Source of the DNA: Acidimicrobiia bacterium | Lineage (GTDB): Bacteria > Actinomycetota > Acidimicrobiia > Spongiisociales > UBA5794 | Direction: 5' to 3' | Length of the DNA: 10,100 bases | NCBI GenBank assembly: GCA_030599515.1 | Contig: JAUVNV010000076.1 | Location: forward strand, 1 to 10,100 | Shown here: positions 1 to 6,811 of the stretch, piece by piece | How positions within the stretch are numbered: the stretch's first letter is position 1 | Layout: each line of letters opens with the position of its first letter | Notes under the pieces: generated by a model | Told to the model about the DNA's origin: nothing | The model's database searches: none | The model's input: the letters and a program-made list of their open reading frames with translations, nothing else | Program-made: the position numbers and the translations under genes

Positions 1-24
1 ATGGGGAAAAGCGTAGTCGGTGGT

Positions 25-89
25 CGGTATCCGGTATCCGGTATCCGGTATCTTGCTGTCTGCTGTCCGCTGTGGCCTGTCGCCTGTTC
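25..89. repeat. heptanucleotide tandem repeat, two sub-families
   Basis: Four perfect head-to-tail copies of cggtatc fill 25-52. After a two-base break, five further heptads continue at 55-89 as gctgtct, gctgtcc, gctgtgg, cctgtcg and cctgttc, so the 7-bp period persists while the unit changes. The tract is intergenic, upstream of whiB. It resembles in form the short tandemly repeated heptanucleotides known between cyanobacterial genes, although the unit sequence differs. No function can be assigned. A second heptad tract with another unit lies at 9527-9551. Confidence 0.85.
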
Positions 90-121
90 TCCGGCCTGGA
101 GAACGCGAAAACTGAGCGCGA

Positions 122-137
122 AAAACCGGGAGGTTTT
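122..137 (+). other. small hairpin containing a Shine-Dalgarno-like core upstream of whiB
   Basis: The arms aaaacc (122-127) and ggtttt (132-137) pair around the four-base loop ggga. A gggagg sequence (128-133) lies in the loop and 3' arm, six bases before an ATG at 140 that is in frame with whiB. If transcribed, the stem would partly cover that ribosome binding site. The stem is short and A/T-rich at its base, so it may not be stable, and 1-220 otherwise shows no gene. Confidence 0.3.
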
Positions 138-220
138 CCATGATTTTCCTGGCGCGAACGGTTTCGTGTCTCTACATTCATCTCGGCTTCGATTTTCGAC
201 CATCTCGGAGGGCATTCATC

Positions 221-478
221 GTGACCGCGCTCGATCGATCCTGGCAACCGATTGCCTCGTGCAGCGGCAGCCATTCACACCTCTTCTTCCCTCCCAACGT
301 GACCGAACGCAAAGAGGAACGGGAACGCAGGGAGATCAGGGCGAAGTCTGTCTGCAGGATCTGCCCCGTTGGAAGCGAGTGCCTCGACTATGCGATGACG
401 ATCCGGGAGCCGTACGGGATCTGGGGCGGTCTCACGGAGACGGAGCGTCGCCAGCGGAAGGCCCGCATCAGCGTCTGA
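221..478 (+). CDS. WhiB-family iron-sulfur transcriptional regulator
   Basis: This encodes an 85-residue WhiB-like protein. These are cytoplasmic actinobacterial regulators that hold a [4Fe-4S] cluster and usually act with the primary sigma factor in development, redox sensing or stress. The four cluster cysteines are Cys14, Cys45, Cys48 and Cys54 (C-X30-C-X2-C-X5-C). The signature turn GIWGG is at 66-70 and is followed by a basic tail (ERRQRKAR) suited to DNA contact. The GTG start at 221 is preferred because ggaggg lies eight bases upstream at 207-212 and the resulting length is normal for the family. An in-frame ATG at 140, also preceded by ggagg, would add 27 residues with no family resemblance. 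The 3' end overlaps the 3' end of the opposing selB by 11 bp. The subfamily (WhiB1, 2, 3 and so on) cannot be told. Confidence 0.93.
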   Translation: MTALDRSWQPIASCSGSHSHLFFPPNVTERKEERERREIRAKSVCRICPVGSECLDYAMTIREPYGIWGGLTETERRQRKARISV

Positions 479-2240
479 TCGAACGACCGTCTCCTTCACG
501 GCGGGTCCGACCTTGCGCGTCGAACCACTCGAGCAGGGGTACTGCATGCCTGCGGGCGAGACCGAATTCATCCCTGAACCCTGCCACCGTGAAGCCGTCC
601 GGCAGCGCAGAGAGCCCGGACGTGATCGTCTCCACCTGATCCGGTAGGAACACGAGGTCGTCGGCGATTCGAACGAGGTCGCCCCGACGAATGAGAGCGT
701 GGAGAACCTCGTCGGAGAGTTCAAGGCTGGAGGCACGCGGAACAGCGAGATCGCCGGCAAGGATCAAGCGGGTCGCGTCCCAGGCCGCCGTGTCGGCCGC
801 CGTGAGTTCGGGTGCGAAGGCTCGCCGTCGGATGGCCGGTCCCTCCTCGACAAGGTCCGGAGCGGCACCGACGAGCATGGTCACGAGGCTCGCGTTCCCG
901 CCAAGGCGTGAGGACGCCTCCGACTTCGGAAGACCCGGTCGCAAGGGGTACTCGTCGTGATATCCGTCGACGGCAGTCTCCAACTCCCGGCCCCGCTCCT
1001 CGAAGGCGACGGGTGAGAGGTACGTTGAGCCGATAGCGACCACCGACGATGGTGCTCCTCCCCCCGACGATCGGCGTAGATCGTCCACGTCGATCGAGTT
1101 GTGTACCGCGACGAGCGCATCGGCCCGGTCGGTAGCCGATCCGCGCACCGCCGAGGAGAGAGACGCAACATCGGAGGACGAAGGCCGCGCTGCGGGGAGT
1201 GGATCGAGGATCATGCCGCCCGCGACGATGTGTCGTCGACCGGTGTCACGCAAGATGAATCGATCACCCATGGTCAGCGGGACGGGGGATGTCGTCCGCA
1301 CGATCACCGCCGGCACGCCCTGGTCCTTCAGGATCCTGATCCGAGCCGGGACCGTCGCCGTTCCCAGGTGAACGTGGTAGGCACCCCGATCGCTGATCTC
1401 ATTCTCGGAGCGCGGTGGGAACCTGAGGAGAGCCAGGAACCGGTCGGTCATTCCGATCGAGTCAGGGGGAGCGAGCAGTGTCCCTCGATCAAGGTCGCTC
1501 CGATCGATTCCGACGAGATTCGCTGCAGTTCGAGTGCCGGGCCCGACCGTGTCGTGGTCGGTCTCGTGTGACTGGAGACTGCGGACCCGGACCGTGCCGC
1601 CGGGGAAACACTGCACTCGATCCCCGACCGAGATCGAACCGTCGACGAGCGTGCCGGTGACGACGACACCCGCGCCGGAGATCGCGAATGCGCGATCGAT
1701 CCACATCCGGGGTCGATCGAGGTTCCTCGGAGGACCGGCGGAAACGAGCGTCTCGACCAGCGACGTGCCGAGCTCGTCCATGCCGGCCCCGGTTATCGCC
1801 GAGACCTCGATGACGGGCCACGACTCGGCCACCGTACCCGCCACATGCTCGGCGATGTCGATCGTGGAGAGTTCGACCAGGTCCGAGTCGGCAAGGTCAA
1901 CCCGGGTCAGGGCAATGACTCCGTGACCGACCTCGAGTAGATCGAGGACGGCGAGGTGCTCCTCGGACTGGGGCATCCACCCCTCGTCGGCCGCCACGAC
2001 GAACAGGGCTACGTCGAGGCCGCCAACCCCGGCGAGCATGTTCTTGATGAATCGCTCATGCCCCGGCACGTCGACGAAGCCGACCATCTCATCGCCGAGA
2101 CGAGTCCAGGCAAAACCGAGGTCGATGGTCAGCCCTCGTTCCTTCTCCTCCGTCCACCGATCGGGATCCCTTCCCGTGAGGGCCTGCACCAACGTCGACT
2201 TCCCATGGTCGACGTGGCCCGCCGTTCCGATGATCGGCAT
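468..2240 (-). CDS. selB: selenocysteine-specific translation elongation factor SelB
   Basis: SelB is the GTPase that carries selenocysteyl-tRNA(Sec) to the ribosome at UGA codons marked by a SECIS hairpin. The 590-residue length is close to the usual bacterial size. The P-loop GHVDHGKST is at 8-16, the SelB-type switch I EEKERGLTIDLGF at 31-43, and DVPGH at 57-61. The G4 motif is TRVD (112-115); SelB usually has a T/N-K-x-D form, so the lysine is replaced by arginine. EF-Tu-like beta-barrel domains follow. The C-terminal half looks like the winged-helix SECIS-binding region, ending in a block (LARRHAVPLLEWFD then GRTRREGDGRSIR) typical of the last winged helix. The ATG overlaps the selA stop by one base (TGATG) and has no visible Shine-Dalgarno, so translation is probably coupled to selA. 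Confidence 0.95.
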   Translation of the reverse strand: MPIIGTAGHVDHGKSTLVQALTGRDPDRWTEEKERGLTIDLGFAWTRLGDEMVGFVDVPGHERFIKNMLAGVGGLDVALFVVAADEGWMPQSEEHLAVLDLLEVGHGVIALTRVDLADSDLVELSTIDIAEHVAGTVAESWPVIEVSAITGAGMDELGTSLVETLVSAGPPRNLDRPRMWIDRAFAISGAGVVVTGTLVDGSISVGDRVQCFPGGTVRVRSLQSHETDHDTVGPGTRTAANLVGIDRSDLDRGTLLAPPDSIGMTDRFLALLRFPPRSENEISDRGAYHVHLGTATVPARIRILKDQGVPAVIVRTTSPVPLTMGDRFILRDTGRRHIVAGGMILDPLPAARPSSSDVASLSSAVRGSATDRADALVAVHNSIDVDDLRRSSGGGAPSSVVAIGSTYLSPVAFEERGRELETAVDGYHDEYPLRPGLPKSEASSRLGGNASLVTMLVGAAPDLVEEGPAIRRRAFAPELTAADTAAWDATRLILAGDLAVPRASSLELSDEVLHALIRRGDLVRIADDLVFLPDQVETITSGLSALPDGFTVAGFRDEFGLARRHAVPLLEWFDAQGRTRREGDGRSIRR

Positions 2241-3556
2241 CAGAGGGAGGCCAGTGCCGAAGTGACGATCGGGTCCTCGTCCGGATCAACCGACCGCAGG
2301 TTCACGATCGCTGCGCCATCTCTCCTGGACGCGACGACCGGAGGATCGTGCCGAGCCAACGCCGTCCAGACGTGTTCGTCGCTCCCCTCGAGCCGGAGCA
2401 CCGGGGTCGGGATCGTGAGGCCGGGGACGGATCCGGCGCCGGGAGGCGACTCACCGTCGACGATCGAGCCGGCCGCTCCCGAGATACGCAGGACATCGGC
2501 GGTACGGCGCCGGATCTCTTCGGCTGGAGCCGTCGCCATCACCCAGAACGGGATCGTTGCAGCCCGTCCGGAGGCGTAGGCCTCGAACGTGGTCGTGAGC
2601 GAGGCGATCGTCGCAGCGTTGATCCGGACGGCTCTGGCGATCGGGTGCTTGGCCATGCGTCCGATGAGGTCGCGACGTCCCACGGCGATGCCGGCCTGGG
2701 GGCCTCCGAGGAGCTTGTCACCGGAGAACAGCACGACGTCCGCACCCTGCTCGAGAACCTGACGGGCGGCGGGTTCGCCGGCGAGCCACTCCGGAGGACC
2801 GTCCTCAATCCACGGCGTGGATTGATCGAGGAGGCCGCTGCCGATGTCGGCGATGAACGGCGCGTCCAGTTCCCGTGCGATCTCAGCCATCTTCGAGAAT
2901 GCAACATCTTCCGTGAACCCCTCGACCCGGTAGTTCGACGGATGAACCTTGAGCACGGCCTCGATCGTGCCGGGAGCGTCGATGAAATCGCTCACCCGCG
3001 TCCGGTTCGTCGTCCCCACTTCGACGAGGTGAGCGCCGGACGCCGCCATCAGATCGGGGAGCCGGAACGAGCCCCCGATCTCGATCAGTTCACCTCTCGA
3101 CACGGCGACCCGGCCGTCCCGTCCGGCGAGCGCAGCCAGGGCGAGGAAGAGAGCACCGGCGTTGTTGTTCACAACGAGCGCCGCCTCGGCGCCGACCGTT
3201 GATGCGATCAACACGTGCAGGTAGTTCGCTCGCTTGCCGCGCTCTCCGCTCTCGAGATCGAACTCGAGATTGCTGAAGAACGGCGAAGGCGGGTCGACGA
3301 TGGGTGCGCGACCCAGATTCGTGTGGAGGAGGACACCGGTGGCGTTCACGACGGAGCGGAGTCGGGCTGACGAGAGCGCCCGGAGGCGGAGAGCCGCGAT
3401 CGACGCCGGATCTGCCGTCGACCCGGACCGGACGGCGTCGCGGGCCTCATCGACGGCCTCCCGAGCGATCGAAACGACGAGGGTGCGCGGCAGATCGACA
3501 CCGGCTGAGAGTTCGCCGGCCAACGCGTCGACCGAGGGGAGATCACGAAGGTCCAT
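2240..3556 (-). CDS. selA: L-seryl-tRNA(Sec) selenium transferase SelA
   Basis: SelA is the PLP enzyme that converts Ser-tRNA(Sec) to Sec-tRNA(Sec) using selenophosphate from SelD. The product has 438 residues, slightly shorter than the E. coli enzyme of about 463. The N-terminal tRNA-binding segment starts with the characteristic LPSVD (6-10). The block NATGVLLHTNLGRAP is at 71-85, GTTNRT at 181-186, ADIGSG at 236-241, and the PLP-lysine motif SGDKLLGGPQAG places the Schiff-base lysine at Lys281. The ATG at 3556 is favoured because an in-frame stop lies 12-10 bases upstream and the N-terminus aligns with the family. No Shine-Dalgarno is visible. It forms an operon with selB. The tRNA gene selC and selD were not found in the window. 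Confidence 0.96.
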   Translation of the reverse strand: MDLRDLPSVDALAGELSAGVDLPRTLVVSIAREAVDEARDAVRSGSTADPASIAALRLRALSSARLRSVVNATGVLLHTNLGRAPIVDPPSPFFSNLEFDLESGERGKRANYLHVLIASTVGAEAALVVNNNAGALFLALAALAGRDGRVAVSRGELIEIGGSFRLPDLMAASGAHLVEVGTTNRTRVSDFIDAPGTIEAVLKVHPSNYRVEGFTEDVAFSKMAEIARELDAPFIADIGSGLLDQSTPWIEDGPPEWLAGEPAARQVLEQGADVVLFSGDKLLGGPQAGIAVGRRDLIGRMAKHPIARAVRINAATIASLTTTFEAYASGRAATIPFWVMATAPAEEIRRRTADVLRISGAAGSIVDGESPPGAGSVPGLTIPTPVLRLEGSDEHVWTALARHDPPVVASRRDGAAIVNLRSVDPDEDPIVTSALASL

Positions 3557-3578
3557 GTCCGCAGACTACCGGCACCGG

Positions 3579-3584
3579 TATCCT
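3579..3584 (+). promoter_or_regulatory. candidate -10 element for leaderless fxsA transcript
   Basis: TATCCT is followed by exactly seven bases and then the fxsA ATG at 3592, so transcription would start at or next to the start codon. No convincing -35 is visible at 17-18 bp. The same 7-base spacing between -10 and start codon occurs at vapB and mrp. The 35-bp gap to the divergent selA start must hold both promoters. Confidence 0.4.
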
Positions 3585-3591
3585 CGCTTCG

Positions 3592-3972
3592 ATGCGTTGG
3601 CGTTGGATCCTCTTCGGTGCGTTCGTGGTGGTCCCGATCGTGGAGATCGCCCTCCTTGTCGCGTTCAGCCGGGCGGTTGGAATCTGGTGGACCATCGGGT
3701 TGGTGATTGTGACCGCCTTCGTCGGATCCTGGCTCGTGAGTCGACAGGGAAGGGACACGATTCGAGCGGTTCGACTCGAGTTCCAGCAGGGCTCCTTCCC
3801 CGCCGCTTCCCTCGCCCACGGAGCGATGATCGTCATCGCCGGAGCGTTCCTCCTCACGCCCGGCCTGCTCACCGATGCAGCCGGGTTCCTGCTCCTCATA
3901 CCCGCTGTTCGTGAGGCGATCCGGCGGTGGTACGTTGCCCGAGCAGCGAACCGCTGGACGATCGTCCCTTGA
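3592..3972 (+). CDS. fxsA: FxsA family cytoplasmic-membrane protein
   Basis: This encodes a 126-residue small membrane protein. In E. coli, overproduction of FxsA relieves the exclusion of phage T7 by the F plasmid; its normal role is unknown. Hydrophobic segments lie at about 6-26 and 30-49, and a third at about 77-105 contains the family hallmark GAFLLTPGLLTDAAGF (84-99), followed by PAVREAIRR. The ATG at 3592 gives the classical N-terminus (MRWRWILFG). The reading frame is open further upstream, but that stretch lies opposite selA and lacks family similarity. The stop overlaps the next gene's ATG by one base (TGATG). It heads a four-gene operon. Confidence 0.9.
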   Translation: MRWRWILFGAFVVVPIVEIALLVAFSRAVGIWWTIGLVIVTAFVGSWLVSRQGRDTIRAVRLEFQQGSFPAASLAHGAMIVIAGAFLLTPGLLTDAAGFLLLIPAVREAIRRWYVARAANRWTIVP

Positions 3973-4658
3973 TGGGATCGCTCCGAGAAGCGTCGTCCGT
4001 GTGCCTGGTCCGCGACACCGGACGGGGGCTCGAAGTGCTCATGGTCCAGCGCACACTCTCGGCCCGGTTCATGGGTGGAGCGTGGGTATTCCCCGGTGGT
4101 GCCGTCGACGACGAGGATGATCGTGGTCGGGCGACCGGCCTCGACCGGTGGCATACCGCCGCACTACGCGAACTCGTTGAAGAAACCGGGATCCGACTGT
4201 TCGAGAACGATCTCGCGTACTTCGCGAACTGGATCACGCCGACCCCCCTGCCGATCCGATTCGACACTCGTTTCTTCGCCGCTGTCGTTGCCGCCGACAC
4301 CAACCCGGTGGTCGATGGCGACGAACTCGTCGACGCTCGGTGGATGCCCGCAGCCGACGTCCTTGCCGAGGCTCACATCGGCGCGATGCTTGTGGCGTTC
4401 CCGACTCGCAAGATACTCGAATACTTCCGGGGATTCGGTACGACCGACGGCCTCCTCGCCCACGTTGAGGCGCAATCATCCGTAACTCCGATCCACCCGC
4501 GGCTGGCCGTGCGGGACGGTGCGATCGAGATTCTGATGCCGGACGAGCCCGGGTTCGAGGAGGCGGCCGCCGGGGAGCAAGACCCTGAGCTGATGGCGAA
4601 GATGATGCAGATCGCCAAAGCGGGGGGAGACGTTCCCCCGGAGTTCCGTCCAACGTGA
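3972..4658 (+). CDS. NUDIX hydrolase
   Basis: This encodes a 228-residue NUDIX-fold pyrophosphohydrolase, which would cleave a nucleoside diphosphate linked to another group using Mg2+ or Mn2+. The Nudix box runs from GG at 42-43 to RELVEETG at 66-73. The gap between glycine and arginine is about nine residues longer than the canonical GX5EX7RE spacing, as in NUDT19-like and some CoA- or NADH-type members, so the substrate cannot be named. The N-terminal strand (SVCLVRDTGRGLEVLMVQR) and PGGAVDDEDD fit the fold. A C-terminal extension from about residue 155 is not recognised. The ATG at 3972 overlaps the fxsA stop by one base, and the GTG of the next gene overlaps this stop by four (GTGA), so expression is probably coupled throughout. 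Confidence 0.88.
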   Translation: MGSLREASSVCLVRDTGRGLEVLMVQRTLSARFMGGAWVFPGGAVDDEDDRGRATGLDRWHTAALRELVEETGIRLFENDLAYFANWITPTPLPIRFDTRFFAAVVAADTNPVVDGDELVDARWMPAADVLAEAHIGAMLVAFPTRKILEYFRGFGTTDGLLAHVEAQSSVTPIHPRLAVRDGAIEILMPDEPGFEEAAAGEQDPELMAKMMQIAKAGGDVPPEFRPT

Positions 4659-5437
4659 AGGTCGAGACGGTGCTCGCACCGAACCCGGGCATCTACACGG
4701 GACCCGGTACGAATACCTATCTCGTCACCGACCGTGACGAGGTAGCCATCATCGATCCCGGACCGGTCATCGATCGCCATCGGTTGGCCATCACGGATGC
4801 CATCGGGGACCGCACCCCGGTCGCGGTCATCGCCACCCACACCCACTCGGACCATGCGCCACTCGCCAACCCGCTTGCCAGACATCTCGGTGTCCCCGTC
4901 TACGGGAACCGACCCGGTCCGGATTTCACACCGGACGTCCGGCTTGCGGATGGCGGTGTTGTGAGCGTCGGAGGAGTGACGATCGAAGCGGTTCACACCC
5001 CCGGTCACACAGCGGACCATCTCTGTTTCTTGCTCGGCGACCGGTTGTTCACCGGTGATCACATCATGGGTGGATCGACCGTCATCATGGAGGATGCGAC
5101 CGCCTATCTCCAGTCGCTGTACCGGGTGCAAGATCTTGATATCCACCGGATCGATCCCGGTCACGGCCCGTCGATGGATGATGCCGGGGCAGTCATCGCC
5201 GGGTACATCGAGCACCGGCTCGCCAGAGAGCGCGAGATTCTCGACGCGATCGCGGAGGGGGCATCAACCGTGGCCGACGTTGTCGACGCCGTGTACGCGT
5301 TCGTGCCAATCGACCTCGGACCGGCCGCCACACGGCAAGTGATCGTTCAGTTGAACAAGCTGTACGCCGATGACTTGGTATGGTTCCCGGCGGGCGAAGC
5401 TGGGCCATCCACGATGGTCGAATTGAACGTGAGATGA
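4655..5437 (+). CDS. metallo-beta-lactamase-fold hydrolase, LACTB2-like
   Basis: This encodes a 260-residue cytosolic metallo-hydrolase. Metal-binding motifs are in family order: THTHSDH (61-67; His62, His64, Asp66, His67), HTPGH with His114 and His118, GDH with Asp135, and PGHG with His170. The N-terminus (NPGIYTGPGTNTYLV) and the C-terminal helical segment (about 180-250, AREREILDAIAEG then winged-helix-like) match the LACTB2 group. Human LACTB2 is an endoribonuclease; bacterial members are largely uncharacterised, so an RNase role here is inference. The GTG start forms a GTGA overlap with the NUDIX stop. A ggag lies 11 bases upstream, somewhat far, which suits coupling. The stop overlaps the following ATG by four bases (ATGA). 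A glyoxalase II-type activity is possible but less likely, because the C-terminal domain differs. Confidence 0.88.
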   Translation: MKVETVLAPNPGIYTGPGTNTYLVTDRDEVAIIDPGPVIDRHRLAITDAIGDRTPVAVIATHTHSDHAPLANPLARHLGVPVYGNRPGPDFTPDVRLADGGVVSVGGVTIEAVHTPGHTADHLCFLLGDRLFTGDHIMGGSTVIMEDATAYLQSLYRVQDLDIHRIDPGHGPSMDDAGAVIAGYIEHRLAREREILDAIAEGASTVADVVDAVYAFVPIDLGPAATRQVIVQLNKLYADDLVWFPAGEAGPSTMVELNVR

Positions 5438-6777
5438 AGAAACTGCGACTCGCCCTCATTGCTCTCTTGCTGCTCGGATTAGCCGCGCCCGCATTCGCGG
5501 AGGAAGAGACGCAAGTCACCCCGGGCGACCTCGACGCAGCCAGGCGTAGGAACGCCGAACTCTCCGCTTCGCTCGAAGCGACCGACATCCGATACGAGGC
5601 CGCCGTTGCGGAGGAGATCCAGATTCGGGAGAGTCTCCACGGCCTCGCCAGCCAGGTCACAGAGACCGAGCAACGTCTCGCCGTTCTCCGCCTGACGGCG
5701 GAAGAAGTCGTTCGAGAGCTTTACATGACGGCCGGATCCGACGGTGCAGTCTCGACCGTGTTCGGCTCGGCCGCTTTCTCAGACATCCCTGTTCGGGGGA
5801 CGTATCTCGATGAGGCAAGCAACCACGATCTGCGCGTCGTCGACGAGTGGGTGGCCGTCGAGGCCATGTACCGCGGCCAGGTGCAGGAACTCGATGATGC
5901 TCTCGCCCTTCAGCGTGATCTCGTGACCGAGATCGAGACCCTCGCGGCGCAGATGCTCGTCGAACTCGATGCGGCGAACTCGGAGTACCGAGAACTGGAA
6001 GCGACCTGGCGGCAACAAGAAGAGGAACGGAAGCAACGCGAGGCGGAGGAGCGTCGCCGCCGCGAACTGGAAGAGGCCAGGACGCGCAAGGAGGCAGAAG
6101 AAGCCGCTGCTGCTGCGGCTGCCGCCGCCTCAACGGCGACGACACCGACCGCCGTCGCTCCAGCCACGGTGGCGACCACCGTTGCTCCGACGACCACCAC
6201 GACCACGACGACCACGACGACCACGCCCGTACCGACCGCGCCAGAGACGAGCACATCAACGTCGACTACGACGTCAACCACGACCACGACCATCGCGGCG
6301 GACGACACGGATGCCGGCACCACCACGACTACGGCGCCGACAACCACGACGACGGTGCCGCCGGTGACGCCGGCCGATCGAGTATGTCCCGTCGACGGAG
6401 CCGTGTCCTTCTCCGACACGTGGGGTGCGCCCCGGTCGGGTGGAAGGACGCACAAGGGTGTCGACATGTCGGCCTCGAGGGGGACGCCGCTTGTCGCGAT
6501 GGAGGCCGGTGGAATCTACTACCTGTCGACCAGTTCGCTCGGCGGAATCTCCGTCTACCTCCGGGGGAACTCCGGCGACATCTACTACTACGCCCACCTC
6601 GAAGCCTGGGCCGACGGGCTTGTCGCGGGTCAGAGCGTCTCAGTCGGCGATCTTCTGGGCTACGTGGGCACGACCGGCAATTCGCCGTCGTGGCTCCCGC
6701 ATCTCCACCTCGGATGGAAGCCGGGCGGTGGCGATTGGGCGAACCCGTACCCGATGGTGAACGAACTCTGTCGGTGA
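5434..6777 (+). CDS. secreted coiled-coil M23 family peptidase (murein hydrolase-like)
   Basis: This encodes a 447-residue exported protein probably acting on peptidoglycan. A signal peptide covers about 1-22 (MKKLRLALIALLLLG, cleavage after APAFA). Residues about 25-225 form a long charged coiled coil with a central hinge (about 98-140), a layout seen in PcsB/EnvC-type proteins that are gated by FtsEX. An Ala run (224-232) and a Thr/Pro/Ser linker (about 233-312, with twelve consecutive Thr) lead to the M23 (LytM) domain. The zinc-site motifs are intact: HKGVD (His340, Asp344), YYAHL (His388) and HLH (His423, His425), so it should be catalytically active. Cys318 and Cys446 flank the domain and may form a disulfide. 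The ATG at 5434 is chosen because it begins the signal peptide and gives an ATGA overlap with the MBL gene. The FtsEX link is inferred from architecture only. Confidence 0.9.
   Translation: MKKLRLALIALLLLGLAAPAFAEEETQVTPGDLDAARRRNAELSASLEATDIRYEAAVAEEIQIRESLHGLASQVTETEQRLAVLRLTAEEVVRELYMTAGSDGAVSTVFGSAAFSDIPVRGTYLDEASNHDLRVVDEWVAVEAMYRGQVQELDDALALQRDLVTEIETLAAQMLVELDAANSEYRELEATWRQQEEERKQREAEERRRRELEEARTRKEAEEAAAAAAAAASTATTPTAVAPATVATTVAPTTTTTTTTTTTTPVPTAPETSTSTSTTTSTTTTTIAADDTDAGTTTTTAPTTTTTVPPVTPADRVCPVDGAVSFSDTWGAPRSGGRTHKGVDMSASRGTPLVAMEAGGIYYLSTSSLGGISVYLRGNSGDIYYYAHLEAWADGLVAGQSVSVGDLLGYVGTTGNSPSWLPHLHLGWKPGGGDWANPYPMVNELCR
6190..6225 (+). repeat. acg/acc codon repeat encoding twelve Thr
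   Basis: Twelve threonine codons alternate acg and acc with partial 9-base periodicity (acgaccacg). A second, less regular Thr-rich stretch follows at about 6250-6360. The tract encodes the flexible, probably extended and possibly glycosylated linker between the coiled coil and the M23 domain. Its near-perfect repetition makes in-frame length variation between strains likely. Confidence 0.8.
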
Positions 6778-6811
6778 CCAATAGGTCAGTAGAACAGCAG
6801 AGTGGAGTTTC

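Noticed and set aside
25..89. A CRISPR array
   Set aside because: The 7-bp units are contiguous with no spacers, and no cas gene is present in the window.
1..639. A long open frame on the plus strand from the first base
   Set aside because: It crosses the heptad repeats, runs through whiB in another frame and over the end of selB. Its translation is low-complexity and matches nothing; whiB and selB explain the region.
2348..3202. A 284-codon open frame opposite selA
   Set aside because: Antisense frames stay open by chance in GC-rich coding DNA. The translation is Arg/Asp/Gly-rich with no fold or motif, and SelA is unambiguous on the other strand.
3304..3591. An N-terminal extension of FxsA of about 96 residues
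   Set aside because: It lies opposite the selA 5' end, is Arg/Pro-rich, and FxsA family members begin at the MRWRW-like position; a -10 element sits just before that ATG.
4373..5215. A 280-codon minus-strand open frame opposite the NUDIX and MBL genes
   Set aside because: It spans two well-supported genes, has no recognisable motif and no promoter or ribosome binding site, so it is a shadow frame.
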